Assembly: GCF_006094695.1 (NCBI RefSeq)
Contig: NZ_CP035103.1
Location: 3,100,001 to 3,164,000 of the forward strand
DNA: 64,000 nucleotides
From: Kocuria rosea
GTDB taxonomy: Bacteria; Actinomycetota; Actinomycetes; Actinomycetales; Micrococcaceae
Direction: 5' to 3'
Position numbers and translations under genes: made by a program. Position 1 is the stretch's first letter; the number at the start of each line of letters is the position of its first letter. Shown piece by piece: positions 16,785 to 25,820 of the stretch. The notes under the pieces are model-generated. The model saw only the letters and a program-made list of their open reading frames with translations, ran no database searches and was not told where the DNA came from.

Positions 16785-16790
16785 TAGAGT
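16785..16790 (+). promoter_or_regulatory. -10 element of the glutaminase gene
   Basis: TAGAGT, 48 nt before the ATG at 16839, leaving a leader with the GGAGG ribosome-binding site. Confidence 0.45.
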
Positions 16791-16838
16791 GGTGGGCAGT
16801 CCCGTGCCACCCATGCCGATTCGACCGGAGGACCGACC

Positions 16839-18710
16839 GTGCCGCACCCGAGCACCGAGGAAGAAGCACGCACGGAGACGGAGCTCTTCGGTCCGTCGGC
16901 CGTCACCGAGTACCTCGAGCAGGTGGTGGAGCAGCTGCGGGACGTCCGCGGCGGCGAGCCCAGCTCCTCCATCCCCGCCCTGGCCCAGGCCGACACCGAG
17001 CGCTTCGGCGTCGTCATCGCCACCGCGGACGGCCACGTGTACGAGGCCGGCAGCACCCGGGACGAGTTCAGCATCCAGTCGATCTCCAAGGCGTTCACCT
17101 ACGCGCTCGCCGTGTCCGACCTCGGGGCGGAGGCGGTGCACGCGAAGATGGACGTGGAGCCGAGCGGGGACGCCTACAACGAGATCTCCCTCCAGCCCGG
17201 CACGGGACGCCCCGCCAACCCGATGATCAACGCCGGTGCGATCGCCTCCACGTGGCTCGTCCCCGACAGCGACCGCGACCTGCGCCGGGACCGGATCCGC
17301 GAGGCCTACTCGCGGTGCGCGGGCCGGGACCTGGCGATCAGTCCCGAGGTCCTCGCCCAGGAGCACGCCGCCGGGGACCGCAACCGCGCCCTCGGCTACC
17401 TCCTGGCCTCCGCCGGGATCATCGAGGGGGACCCGACCCAGGCCCTCGAGGACTACTTCGCCCAGTGCTCGGTGCTGATCACGTGCCGCGACCTCGCCCT
17501 GATGGGCGCGACCCTCGCCAACGGCGGCACCAACCCGCTGACCGGGGACGAGGTCTTCGACGTCGACACGGTCTCCCGGGTGCTGTCCGTGATGAGCTCC
17601 TGCGGCATGTACGACGACGCCGGCGAGTGGATGGTCCGGGTGGGCCTGCCCGCGAAGTCAGGGGTGGGCGGCGGCATCATCGCCGTCCTGCCCGGGGAGC
17701 TGGCCGTGGCGACCTTCTCCCCTGCGCTGGACCGGCACGGCAACAGCGTGCGCGGGGTGCTCGCCTGCGAGCGGCTCTCCCAGGACCTCGACCTGCACTT
17801 CACCCACACCGCCCGCGTGGCCCGCTCCACGGTGCGCGCCAGCTACCCGATCGACCAGTCCCCCTCCCTGGTCCGCCGCAACGCCGAGGCCGAGGCGGTG
17901 CTGGCCGACCACGGCAAGGACGCCGTCGTCGTGGAGCTCCAGGGCGACCTGCTGTTCACGGGCACGGAGACCGCGATCCGCACCGTCCGCGACGTCGCCT
18001 ACGAGGCCTCGTACGTGGTGGTGGACATGCGCCGGGTGGACGTGATCGCGGAGTACGCGATGCCGCTCCTGGCCAAGACCCGGGCCGAGCTGCAGGCGGC
18101 GGGCCGCACCGTGGTGGCGGTGGCCACGGACCCGGGCTTCGCCGGCTCCTTCGGGGGCGAACCGCCGCTCGAGGTGTTCCCCAGCCGGGCCGCGGCCATC
18201 AAGTGGGTCGAGGACCGGCTGCTCGAGGAGCACGGCGGCCCGGAGTGCACCCCGTCCCGGGTGAAGCCCGTGGAGTCCGAGCTGTTCTCCCGGCTGGACC
18301 CCGAGGACGCCCGGGACCTCCGCGCCCGGACCGTCGAGCGGACGTGGGCGGCCGGGGAGAACATCCTGCGCACGGGGCAGAACTTCGCCGGCATCCACCT
18401 CATCGTCAGCGGCAGCGTGTCGATGTCCCTGCGCACGCCCACCGGCGAGCGGATCGAGCTGCAGGTCCTCGGCCCGGGGATGAGCTTCGGGGAGCTGGCC
18501 CTCGGCACCGGGAACAAGCAGCACGCGACCCTGAGCGCCGTCACCGACGTCACCGCGCGGGTGCTGCTCCCGCAGGCGCTCGCGGAGCTCGAGCAGGAGG
18601 AGCCCGCCCTGGGGCTGCGGCTGTGGAAGGCGCTGGCCCGGGACGGCTTCGAGCAGACCGACCAGCAGTGGCGGGACGCGGCGGTGCACGCCTCGACCAG
18701 CGACTGGTGA
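16839..18710 (+). CDS. glsA: Glutaminase with STAS and cyclic-nucleotide-binding domains
   Basis: A 623-residue protein hydrolysing L-glutamine to glutamate and ammonia. The serine-dependent beta-lactamase-like glutaminase domain fills residues about 15-320; the catalytic pair is Ser81 and Lys84 in FSIQSISKAF, with NPMINAGAI and LMGATLANGGTNP motifs further on. Residues about 350-455 are a STAS domain (DAVVVELQGDLLFTG ... DMRRVDVIAEYAMPLL) and about 480-605 a CNB domain (AAGENILRTGQNFAGIHLIVSGSVSM ... GPGMSFGELAL). Bare glutaminases are about 310 residues, so this is an extended regulated form; STAS extension is known in salt-tolerant Micrococcus glutaminase. The FGELALG phosphate-binding cassette lacks the usual R-x-A after it (LGTGNKQHA), so cyclic nucleotide binding is unsure. 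Confidence 0.93.
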   Translation: MPHPSTEEEARTETELFGPSAVTEYLEQVVEQLRDVRGGEPSSSIPALAQADTERFGVVIATADGHVYEAGSTRDEFSIQSISKAFTYALAVSDLGAEAVHAKMDVEPSGDAYNEISLQPGTGRPANPMINAGAIASTWLVPDSDRDLRRDRIREAYSRCAGRDLAISPEVLAQEHAAGDRNRALGYLLASAGIIEGDPTQALEDYFAQCSVLITCRDLALMGATLANGGTNPLTGDEVFDVDTVSRVLSVMSSCGMYDDAGEWMVRVGLPAKSGVGGGIIAVLPGELAVATFSPALDRHGNSVRGVLACERLSQDLDLHFTHTARVARSTVRASYPIDQSPSLVRRNAEAEAVLADHGKDAVVVELQGDLLFTGTETAIRTVRDVAYEASYVVVDMRRVDVIAEYAMPLLAKTRAELQAAGRTVVAVATDPGFAGSFGGEPPLEVFPSRAAAIKWVEDRLLEEHGGPECTPSRVKPVESELFSRLDPEDARDLRARTVERTWAAGENILRTGQNFAGIHLIVSGSVSMSLRTPTGERIELQVLGPGMSFGELALGTGNKQHATLSAVTDVTARVLLPQALAELEQEEPALGLRLWKALARDGFEQTDQQWRDAAVHASTSDW

Positions 18711-18741
18711 GCGCTCCGTGGCCCGCCGCGGGCCACGGCCG

Positions 18742-18747
18742 TACGCT
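18742..18747 (+). promoter_or_regulatory. -10 element of the 18754 gene (leaderless type)
   Basis: TACGCT, 6 nt before the ATG at 18754. Confidence 0.5.
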
Positions 18748-18753
18748 GGACGC

Positions 18754-19398
18754 ATGAGCGACGCGCCCCGCCACCACAAGCCGGTGAAGTTCTCCCCGGA
18801 GCAGTTCGAAGCGCACGAGGGCGGCCCCGACCCGGCCCGCGTGTCCGAGGCGGCCCACCTCGCCGCCCACGCCCTGGTCTCCCGCGGGCGCGCCAGCGAC
18901 GATCCCGAGATCAGCCGGCGGCTCATCGAGCTGACCGACGAGCAGGGCCTGGAGGGGATCGCCGAGATGTGGGCCGAGGCCCCGGCGGTGTCCCTGCCCG
19001 GGGCCCTCTGGCGGCTCTACGCCCTGCGGGCGGGGGTGCGCAAGGACCCGGTGCGGATGGGCCGCTACTTCACGGCGGGACGGGGCACCGCGCAGGTCTC
19101 GCACGTGGTGGCCGGCGTCGCGGAGCCCCCCGGGGCGGACGAGATCACCTCGATGGCGGACGCGATCCTCTCCGGCGCGTTCAACGGGGAGTTCGACGTC
19201 GCCCTGGACCGGTTCGCGGCCTTCTGCCGCGTGATCGCCCTCGGCCGGATCCGGCTGGCGGACACCGGGCAGATGCCGGTCGTGGACCCGGACGCGGCCC
19301 GGGCGCCGAGCACCGTGGCCCTCACCCAGCGGCTCGAGCGGACCGCGGAGGAGCTCGAGGCCGCGGCGCACCAGTGGCGCCGCGGCCACCTCGACTGA
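18754..19398 (+). CDS. Conserved actinobacterial protein of unknown function
   Basis: A 214-residue soluble, mostly helical protein (MSDAPRHHKPVKFSPEQFEAHEG ... GLEGIAEMWAEAPAVSLPGALWRLYALRAGV). No enzyme motif or signal is seen. I recall similar proteins in Micrococcaceae, sometimes carrying the unsupported label of an RNA polymerase beta-subunit-related protein. The ATG at 18754 is preferred over one at 18718 because TACGCT lies 6 nt before it, giving a leaderless transcript, and because the upstream extension is unlike protein. It stands alone after the glutaminase, same strand. Confidence 0.65.
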   Translation: MSDAPRHHKPVKFSPEQFEAHEGGPDPARVSEAAHLAAHALVSRGRASDDPEISRRLIELTDEQGLEGIAEMWAEAPAVSLPGALWRLYALRAGVRKDPVRMGRYFTAGRGTAQVSHVVAGVAEPPGADEITSMADAILSGAFNGEFDVALDRFAAFCRVIALGRIRLADTGQMPVVDPDAARAPSTVALTQRLERTAEELEAAAHQWRRGHLD

Positions 19399-19689
19399 GC
19401 CCCGCCGTCCGGGCGTGCGGAGGTCCCGCCGTGCGGGAGCCCACAGCCGCAGGACTTGGCCCCACGAGCACGTCGACTACCATGGAACCCAGGTGCCGGG
19501 CCGCGGCAGCCCCGGGCTCCATCACATAGCCGCCACGAGCGGCCTTCCGCCGAGAGGCGCTCCCGGTCCGGCACCGCCCCCTCCTCCTTCCGGGACCACG
19601 GGCCGCCCCCGGGCCGCCCGGCGGCCCCATGTACAGTGGGATCCGCCGTGCTCCGCGGCGCAGGTCACGACGCCCAGGACGGTCAACAC
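19399..19689 (+). other. Intergenic region upstream of the DUF47-pit pair
   Basis: 291 bp with no gene. TACAGT (19632-19637) is a possible -10, giving a leader of about 45 nt before the ATG at 19690. Another TACCAT at about 19475 precedes a 15-codon open frame starting at 19480 that contains one Cys; this could be a leader peptide but nothing supports translation. Confidence 0.4.
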
Positions 19690-20304
19690 ATGGCGCTTCG
19701 CATCTTCCCGGAGGACGAGCTGGTCCTGGACCTGCTGGCCGACATGTCGGGACAGGTGACGGAGACCGTGCGGCTCCTGTCCGAGCTGATGGGCTCCCCC
19801 GAGACGGACACCGCGACCCTCGACGCGATCCGCGAGTGCGAGGCCCGCTCCACCGACCTGTACTTCTCCGTGATGACCACGGTGCGCTCCACGTTCGTGA
19901 TCCCCATCCCCCGGCAGGACGTCTACATCCTGGGCCACTGGCTCAACAAGGCCGCGGAGGAGCTGCTGGCGGTCGCGGAGGCGCACGTCGCCTACGCCCT
20001 CAGCCGGCCGCCCTCCTACGCCACGGACCAGCTCGGGGTGATCGAGCGGATGTCCGAGCTGACCACCCGGGCGATGCGCGACCTCGGCAGCCTCCAGGGC
20101 CTGGACGACTACTGGTACGAGATGCTCCGGCTGGGCAAGCAGTCCGAGCGCATCTACCAGCTGCACATGGGCCACCTGCTCGAGAACCACAAGGCGATCC
20201 CCGCGATGCGGCGCGAGCGCGCCGTCCGGCGCTTCGCCGGGGCCGCCCGGGCCCTGGTGCGGGTCTCGACCGAGGTGGGCCGCATCGTCGTGGCGGAGTC
20301 CTGA
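19690..20304 (+). CDS. DUF47 (PhoU-like) accessory protein of Pit
   Basis: A 204-residue all-helical protein of the DUF47/PhoU-like family (MALRIFPEDELVLDLLADMSGQV ... STDLYFSVMTTVRSTFVIPIPRQDVYILGHWLNKAAEEL). Members carry metal-binding acidic clusters (ExxxD-type: ECEARSTDLY, PIPRQDVY) and are usually encoded directly before a Pit transporter, where they are thought to regulate it. Here pit follows after 4 bp, so the two are almost certainly co-transcribed. The start is chosen by family length; AGGACGG lies 8 nt upstream. Confidence 0.85.
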   Translation: MALRIFPEDELVLDLLADMSGQVTETVRLLSELMGSPETDTATLDAIRECEARSTDLYFSVMTTVRSTFVIPIPRQDVYILGHWLNKAAEELLAVAEAHVAYALSRPPSYATDQLGVIERMSELTTRAMRDLGSLQGLDDYWYEMLRLGKQSERIYQLHMGHLLENHKAIPAMRRERAVRRFAGAARALVRVSTEVGRIVVAES

Positions 20305-20308
20305 GCCC

Positions 20309-21325
20309 GTGCTGACGGCCCTGACCGTCCTCGGGATCGCCCTGGCCGTGACCCACACCGTCGTCAACGGTTTCCACGACGCCCCCAACGCCCTCGCCCT
20401 GCCGGTGCGCTTCCGCGCGCTCACGCCCCGGGTGGGCCTGGTGTTCACCGCCCTCGTCAACGTCGCCGGCGTGTGGGCCGCCGCGTACCTGCTCGCGGAC
20501 TGGGTCATCACGGGCGTCCCCGTGCCGCACAGCGTGGTGGGCTCCGCGACGATCGTCTGCGCCCTGGTGACCACGATCGGCTGGAACCTGCTCACGTGGC
20601 GGTGGGGCATGCCCAGCTCCTCGACCACGGCACTGGCCGGCGGGCTGCTCGGCGCCCTGCTGGGCGCCCGCGCCGTGGGGCTCCCGGCGGTGGACCCGCT
20701 CACGGCCACGGCCTTCTACCAGGTCGTCGTGCCCCTGGTGCTGGCGCCGCTGGTCGCCTACGCCGCGGCCTGGGTGCTCGTGGTCCCCCTGCTGCACCTG
20801 CTGCGGCACTCGGAGCCGGACGCCACCACGTTCCGCTCCCGGCTCGTCCTGGCCATCGGGGCGGCGGCCGTCTCCTTCGGGCACGGCATCCACCACGGCC
20901 GCCGAGCCGTCTGGGTCCTCGCCACGCTGCTGCTGTGCGCCGGCCTCCAGGACCCGCTGGCGGGCGGGGCCGGCCCCTGGCTGTTCCTGCTCGTGGCGAC
21001 CGGACTGGCCGTGGGCACCCTGTTCGGGGCCTGGCGGATCGCCTACACCCTGTCCTCCCGGATGATCACGATCGACCCGTTCCGCGGCGCGGTGGCCCAG
21101 GGCGTGGCCGGGTCCCTGCTGTTCCTGGGCGGGACGCTGATCCCCGTGCCGATGTCCACGTCCCAGACCACGGCCGCCGCGATCCTGGGCGCGGGACGGC
21201 AGCAGCGCTTCCACACGGTCAACGTCCGGGTGGTGCGGCGGGTCCTGCTGGTGTGGGTCCTCACCGTCCCGGCCTGCGGCGTGCTCTCCGGGACGCTCCT
21301 GCTCGCCCTCTCACCGCTGCTCTAG
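20309..21325 (+). CDS. pit: Low-affinity inorganic phosphate transporter (Pit family)
   Basis: A 338-residue membrane protein with about ten helices. The duplicated PiT signature is visible at the N-terminus (VNGFHDAPNALALPVR) and near the middle (ISFGHGIHHG-like AVSFGHGIHHGRRAVW), with conserved WGMPSSSTTALAGGLLGA and VPMSTSQTT loops. Pit moves metal-phosphate with protons when phosphate is plentiful. It starts with GTG at 20309, 4 bp after the DUF47 stop. It converges on pstB across a very large palindrome. Having Pit and Pst side by side puts both phosphate uptake routes in one locus. Confidence 0.9.
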   Translation: MLTALTVLGIALAVTHTVVNGFHDAPNALALPVRFRALTPRVGLVFTALVNVAGVWAAAYLLADWVITGVPVPHSVVGSATIVCALVTTIGWNLLTWRWGMPSSSTTALAGGLLGALLGARAVGLPAVDPLTATAFYQVVVPLVLAPLVAYAAAWVLVVPLLHLLRHSEPDATTFRSRLVLAIGAAAVSFGHGIHHGRRAVWVLATLLLCAGLQDPLAGGAGPWLFLLVATGLAVGTLFGAWRIAYTLSSRMITIDPFRGAVAQGVAGSLLFLGGTLIPVPMSTSQTTAAAILGAGRQQRFHTVNVRVVRRVLLVWVLTVPACGVLSGTLLLALSPLL

Positions 21326-21391
21326 ACGCCGCGGCGGCGCCGCCGCGGGCCCCGGGCCGCCGGCCCCGGAGCATTGCCTGCCGGGGCGGAC

Positions 21392-21455
21392 GCACCGACG
21401 ACGACGGGCGCCGGTCGCCTCCGCGGAGGTGACCGGCGCCCGTCGTCGTCGGTGC
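21392..21455. terminator. 64-bp near-perfect palindrome between pit and pstB
   Basis: Two 25-nt arms (21392-21416 and 21431-21455) are exact reverse complements, and the 14 bases between them include the palindrome CCTCCGCGGAGG. The predicted stem is about 31 bp. It sits between two convergent genes and most simply is a bidirectional terminator. Confidence 0.85.
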
Positions 21456-21464
21456 CGGGGCGGC

Positions 21465-22244
21465 TCAGCCGAAGCGGCCGGAGACGTAGTCCTCCGTCTG
21501 CTTCTCCCGGGGGTTGCTGAAGATCTCGGAGGTGGGGCCGTACTCGATGAGCTTGCCCGGCTTGCCGGTGCCCTGGATGTTGAAGAACGCGGTCCGGTCC
21601 GAGATCCGCGCGGCCTGCTGCATGTTGTGGGTCACGATCACCACGGTGTAGTCCTGCTTGAGCTCGTTGATCAGGTCCTCGATCGCGAGCGTGGAGATCG
21701 GGTCCAGGGCGGAGGCCGGCTCGTCCATGAGGATCACGTCCGGCTTGACCGCGATCGCCCGGGCGATGCACAGGCGCTGCTGCTGGCCGCCGGAGAGGCT
21801 CGAGCCGGGCTTGTCGAGGCGGTCCTTGACCTCGTTCCACAGGTTGGCGCCCTGCAGGGAGCTCTCCACGAGCGCGTCGGCGTCACCGCGCGAGATCCGC
21901 TTGCTGTTGAGCTTCACGCCCGCGAGCACGTTGTCGCGGATGGACATGGTGGGGAACGGGTTGGGGCGCTGGAAGACCATCCCGATCATGGAGCGCACCA
22001 CCACGGGGTCCACGCCGGGGCCGTAGAGGTCCTCCCCGTCGAGGAGCACCTGGCCCTCGGCGCGGGCGCCGGGAATGACCTCGTGCATGCGGTTGAGGGT
22101 GCGCAGGAAGGTCGACTTGCCGCAGCCGGACGGGCCGATGAACGCGGTCACCGACCGGGCGTCGATCCCCATGCCGACGTCCTCGACGGCCAGGAAGTCG
22201 CCGTAGTAGACATTGAGGTGGTCGACGTCGATTCGCTTGGACAT
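21465..22244 (-). CDS. pstB: Phosphate ABC transporter ATP-binding protein
   Basis: The 259-residue ATPase of the high-affinity phosphate importer. Walker [10 protein letters not shown] (about residue 38), signature [14 protein letters not shown], Walker [14 protein letters not shown] and the H-loop VTHNMQQA are all intact. The PstB-specific [10 protein letters not shown] start and [12 protein letters not shown]-loop are present. It is the last gene of pstSCAB, 57 bp after pstA. The ATG at 22244 is standard. Expression should follow the PHO-box promoter upstream of pstS. Confidence 0.96.
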   Translation of the reverse strand: MSKRIDVDHLNVYYGDFLAVEDVGMGIDARSVTAFIGPSGCGKSTFLRTLNRMHEVIPGARAEGQVLLDGEDLYGPGVDPVVVRSMIGMVFQRPNPFPTMSIRDNVLAGVKLNSKRISRGDADALVESSLQGANLWNEVKDRLDKPGSSLSGGQQQRLCIARAIAVKPDVILMDEPASALDPISTLAIEDLINELKQDYTVVIVTHNMQQAARISDRTAFFNIQGTGKPGKLIEYGPTSEIFSNPREKQTEDYVSGRFG

Positions 22245-22301
22245 GTGTGTTCCTTGCTTCTTTCTCGCAGGGGTGCGTGCGGGATCGGGGTGCGGGGCGC
22301 G

Positions 22302-23435
22302 TCAGCGGCCGGCGACCTTGGGGGCGAACGCCCTCGCGACCAGTCGGGCGACGAGGTTGAGCAGCATCACGATCAGGATCAGCAGCAGCGCCGCGGCCCA
22401 CGCCCGCTGCTGCGAGGGGTCCGGGCTCGTCGGGGACGTGGGCGTCATGATCTGGTAGTAGATGAACGTGGGCAGCGTGGTCATCCACCCGGAGAACGAG
22501 TTCCAGTTGATGGCGGTCGCGAAGCCGGCGGTGACGAGCAGCGGAGCGGTCTCCCCGATGACCCGGGCGATCGCCAGGGTCACGCCGGAGGCGATCCCGG
22601 AGATCGCCGTGGGGATGACCACCTTGAGGATCGTCCGCCACTTGCGCACGCCCAGGGCGTAGGCGGCCTCGCGGAGCTCGTTGGGGACGATCTTCAGCAT
22701 CTCCTCGGTGTTCTTCACGACCGTGGGGATCATCAGCACGGTCAGCGCGACCGCCGCGACGAAGCCGAAGCGGGTGGACGGGCCGAACAGGAGGCCGAAG
22801 AGGGCCGCGGCGAACAGGCCGGCCACGATGGAGGGGATGCCCGTCATGACGTCCACGAAGAACGTGATGCCCCGCCCCAGCCAGCCGCCCCGCGAGTACT
22901 CCACGAGGTAGATGGCCGTCAGCAGGCCGATCGGGACCGACAGCAGGGTGGCCCAGAAGGTGATGGACACGGTGCCCACGATCGCGTGGTACGCACCGCC
23001 CAGCACCGGGCCGTCCCCGGCGGCCGCGGCGTTGTCCGTGGCGCCGGTGACACCGTTCATGGACGTCAGCAGCAGGTTGGAGGTCAGCCCGGGGAGCCCG
23101 TTGGCGAGCACCGTCCAGATCACGGAGATCAGCGGGATCACCGCGAGGACGAAGGCCGTGTAGACGAGGTAGGTCATCAGGGAGTCCGCGCCCTTGCGCC
23201 CGCCCTCGATCATCGAGACGACGATCGGCGCGGCGACCAGGAAGACCGCGGCGGCGAGAACGGCCCAGAGGGCCGTGGAGAAGCCCAGGAGCGCCGCGAG
23301 GGCGGCGCCCACCACCACGGCGCCGGCACCGATCACGGGCACCAGCCACTTCGGCTTCTGGTTGCGGGTGAGCATCGACCGGCGGGGCGAGGACGGGCGC
23401 ACGGGCGTGGGACTGCGGAAGGCGGTGGAGGACAT
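22302..23435 (-). CDS. pstA: Phosphate ABC transporter permease PstA
   Basis: A 377-residue permease. A hydrophilic start is followed by extra N-terminal helices (LVPVIGAGAVVVGAALAALL) and the six-helix core; the ABC-permease EAA loop is ELREAAYALGVRKWRTILKVVIPTAISGI. The length is greater than E. coli PstA because of the N-terminal extension, common in actinobacteria. Its ATG overlaps the stop of pstC by one base (TGATG), so translation is likely coupled. Confidence 0.94.
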   Translation of the reverse strand: MSSTAFRSPTPVRPSSPRRSMLTRNQKPKWLVPVIGAGAVVVGAALAALLGFSTALWAVLAAAVFLVAAPIVVSMIEGGRKGADSLMTYLVYTAFVLAVIPLISVIWTVLANGLPGLTSNLLLTSMNGVTGATDNAAAAGDGPVLGGAYHAIVGTVSITFWATLLSVPIGLLTAIYLVEYSRGGWLGRGITFFVDVMTGIPSIVAGLFAAALFGLLFGPSTRFGFVAAVALTVLMIPTVVKNTEEMLKIVPNELREAAYALGVRKWRTILKVVIPTAISGIASGVTLAIARVIGETAPLLVTAGFATAINWNSFSGWMTTLPTFIYYQIMTPTSPTSPDPSQQRAWAAALLLILIVMLLNLVARLVARAFAPKVAGR

Positions 23436-24370
23436 CAGTTGGCTCCCGAGAATTCCTTGTAGCGGGCGACGATGGCGCGGGCGATCATGTTCACGACCAG
23501 GGTGATCACGAAGAGGATCAGTCCGGCGGCGATGAGCTCGGACAGCCGCAGGCCGTAGGCCTCCGGGAAGTTGAGGGCGATCTCCGCCGCGATGGTCTGG
23601 TTGCCGGACTGAACGAGGGACGCGGTGAGCGGTCCGCTCGAGAGCACCAGGGCCACCGCCATGGTCTCACCCAGCGCGCGCCCCAGGGCGAGCATCACCG
23701 CGGAGATGATGCCGGGGCGGGCGAAGGGCAGCACCGTCATCCGGATCATCTCCCACCGGGTGGCGCCGAGGGCCAGCGCCGCCTCCTCGTGGAGCTTCGG
23801 GGTCTGCACGAACAGCTCCCGGGACATCGCCGTGATGATCGGCAGGATCATGATGGCCAGCACGATCCCGGCCGTGAGCATGGTCTTGCCGGTCTGGGAC
23901 GCGGGGCCGCCGAAGATCGGGACGAACCCGAGGTTGGTCGAGAGCCAGTCGTAGAAGGGCACCACCGAGGAGGCCAGGACCGTGGTGCCCCAGGCTCCGT
24001 AGATCACCGACGGGATCGCCGCCAGCAGGTCGATGACGTACCCCACGGGCTTGGCGATCCGTGCCGGCGCGTAGTGCGAGATGTACAGGGCCACCAGCAC
24101 GCCGATCGGGGTGGCGATCACCAGGGCGATCACGGCCGCGATCACCGTGCCGATGACCATCGGCCAGATGTAGGACCAGAAGCCGGCCCCGCCGGAGATC
24201 TCCTCGGCCGGGGCCTGGAAGGTGGGCAGCGCCTGCAGGAACAGGAACAGCGCCACGGCCGCCAGGACGGCGAGGATCAGCACGCCGGCCCCGAGGCTGA
24301 GCCCGGAGAAGATCGAGTCGCCCGCCTTGCCGCCGGCGGCGGTCTTCCTGGTGGTGACGGTGGTGGACAT
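23435..24370 (-). CDS. pstC: Phosphate ABC transporter permease PstC
   Basis: A 311-residue permease pairing with PstA. Motifs include YISHYAPARIAKPVGYVIDLLAAIPSVIYG-type sequence and the EAA loop KLHEEAALALGATRWEMIRMTVLPFA. I place the start at the ATG at 24370 (STTVTTRKTAAGG) rather than further up, because upstream sequence is not membrane-protein-like. A strong hairpin separates it from pstS, which may lower expression of pstCAB relative to the binding protein. Confidence 0.93.
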   Translation of the reverse strand: MSTTVTTRKTAAGGKAGDSIFSGLSLGAGVLILAVLAAVALFLFLQALPTFQAPAEEISGGAGFWSYIWPMVIGTVIAAVIALVIATPIGVLVALYISHYAPARIAKPVGYVIDLLAAIPSVIYGAWGTTVLASSVVPFYDWLSTNLGFVPIFGGPASQTGKTMLTAGIVLAIMILPIITAMSRELFVQTPKLHEEAALALGATRWEMIRMTVLPFARPGIISAVMLALGRALGETMAVALVLSSGPLTASLVQSGNQTIAAEIALNFPEAYGLRLSELIAAGLILFVITLVVNMIARAIVARYKEFSGAN

Positions 24371-24478
24371 GTCGGGTGCCCCTTCGATTGCCTGACACGG
24401 ATGGCGCCGGGACGGGGTGGTGCCCCGGCGCGTGGGTCCGGTGACGCGCCTCACGGGGAAGGCGCCTCACACACGAAT

Positions 24479-24532
24479 GTCCCGTTCGGTGCGGGCACGG
24501 GCGGAAGGGCCCGGGCCCGCACCGAACGGGAC
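24479..24532 (-). terminator. Hairpin between pstS and pstC (attenuator-like)
   Basis: 18-bp arms, 24479-24496 and 24515-24532, are perfect complements around an 18-nt loop. It lies 14 bp after the pstS stop. Such hairpins stabilise the binding-protein mRNA or partly end transcription. Confidence 0.75.
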
Positions 24533-24545
24533 CAGCAGAACTGGA

Positions 24546-25661
24546 TCAGCCGGCGACCGTGATCTGGTCGATCGCCTCCTGCGCGGCGGTGCGCAGGCTC
24601 TCGGACATGGGAGCGGAACCGGCGGCCTCGGACGCCGCCTGCTGCCCCTCCTCGCTGATGACGTACTCGCCGAACGCCTTCGCGAGGTCAGCGGTCTCCT
24701 GGGAATCGTACTGCGGGCAGAAGATCTCGTAGGACACGAGCACGATCGGGTAGGTCCCGGACTCGGTGGTGTCGCGCTCCAGGTCCATCGCCATGTCGTA
24801 CTCGGCGCGGCCCTCGACCGGGGAGGAGTTCTCGACGGCGGCGGAGGCGGCCTCCGGGGAGTAGTTCACATACTCCTCGCCGACGCCCACGGCCACGGTG
24901 CCGAGGTCGCCCACGGCGGAGGCGTCCGCGTAGGTGATGGCGCCCTCGGTGGCGGTGGTGGACTGGACCACTCCGGCGGTGCCCTTGTTGTTCTCCGCGG
25001 CCCACTGGGACGGCCAGTTGCCGGAGACCTCCTCGGTCCACACCCCGGGGGCGGCCGCGGCCAGGTACTCCTGGAAGTTCTCGGTGGTGCCGGACTCGTC
25101 GTTGCGGTGCACCACGGTGATCGGGGTCTCCGGCAGCTCCGCGTCGGGGTTCTGCTCGGCGATCGCGGGGTCGTTCCACTCGGTGATCTCGCCGGTGAAG
25201 ACCTGGGCGATGGTCTCGCCGTCCATGTTCACGGTGTCGACGCCGGGCAGGTTGAAGGCCACCGCGATCGGGGAGATGTAGGCCGGGACGTGGAAGCCGC
25301 CGTCGGGGCCGCAGACCTCCTTCGACGCCTCGTACTCCTCGTCGTCGAGGTAGGCGTCGGAGCCCGCGAAGTCCGCCCCGCCGGCGGTGAAGGCCTCGCG
25401 GCCGGCACCCGAGCCGTCCGGGGAGTACTGCACCGTGGCCTCGGGGTTGGCCTCCTGGAAGCCGTTCTGCCACGCGGTCATGGCGGCCTGCTGCGAGGAC
25501 GCGCCGATACCCGTCAGCGTGCCGGAGACGCCGGCGCCGGCGGCCGAGGTCTCGGTGGAGCCGGAGCCTTCGCCCGTGGCGTTGTCCGAACCGCACGCGG
25601 TGAGCGCGAGCGAGCCGATGGCGAGAACGGCTGCGGAACGGCCGAGGTGGGAAACCTTCAC
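24546..25661 (-). CDS. pstS: Phosphate-binding lipoprotein of the pst operon
   Basis: The 371-residue periplasm-side binding protein of PstSCAB. A lipoprotein signal MKVSHLGRSAAVLAIGSLAL ends in the lipobox LTAC. Binding-site motifs are GIGASSQQAAM, DGSGAGREAFTAGGADFAGS, VAFNLPGVDTV and RNDESGTTENF. Its start is a GTG at 25661 with GAAGGGG about 8 nt upstream. It heads pstSCAB and is preceded by a PHO box, so phosphate starvation should induce it through a PhoP-type regulator. A paralogue lies at 13180-14328. Confidence 0.95.
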   Translation of the reverse strand: MKVSHLGRSAAVLAIGSLALTACGSDNATGEGSGSTETSAAGAGVSGTLTGIGASSQQAAMTAWQNGFQEANPEATVQYSPDGSGAGREAFTAGGADFAGSDAYLDDEEYEASKEVCGPDGGFHVPAYISPIAVAFNLPGVDTVNMDGETIAQVFTGEITEWNDPAIAEQNPDAELPETPITVVHRNDESGTTENFQEYLAAAAPGVWTEEVSGNWPSQWAAENNKGTAGVVQSTTATEGAITYADASAVGDLGTVAVGVGEEYVNYSPEAASAAVENSSPVEGRAEYDMAMDLERDTTESGTYPIVLVSYEIFCPQYDSQETADLAKAFGEYVISEEGQQAASEAAGSAPMSESLRTAAQEAIDQITVAG

Positions 25662-25787
25662 TTGAGTAGCCCCTTCAGATCACAGTGGTGCCCCGTCGAG
25701 GGGCCGTCGTTCGATGTGGCGCCGGCAGAGTTCCGGGCCGGTGCGAGAGGTGGATCTGCGGGCGGGCCGCGGACCTCTCACCGAGAG

Positions 25788-25793
25788 ACGCTA
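25788..25793 (-). promoter_or_regulatory. Candidate -10 of the pst operon
   Basis: TAGCGT on the minus strand, 27 bp downstream of the PHO box and about 127 nt before the pstS GTG. Confidence 0.45.
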
Positions 25794-25820
25794 GGGAGCG
25801 CAGGTGGCCAGATTGGCCCG

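Noticed and set aside
19480..19527. 15-codon leader peptide with one Cys
   Set aside because: No ribosome-binding site or downstream sulfur gene; the following gene is a Pit accessory protein.
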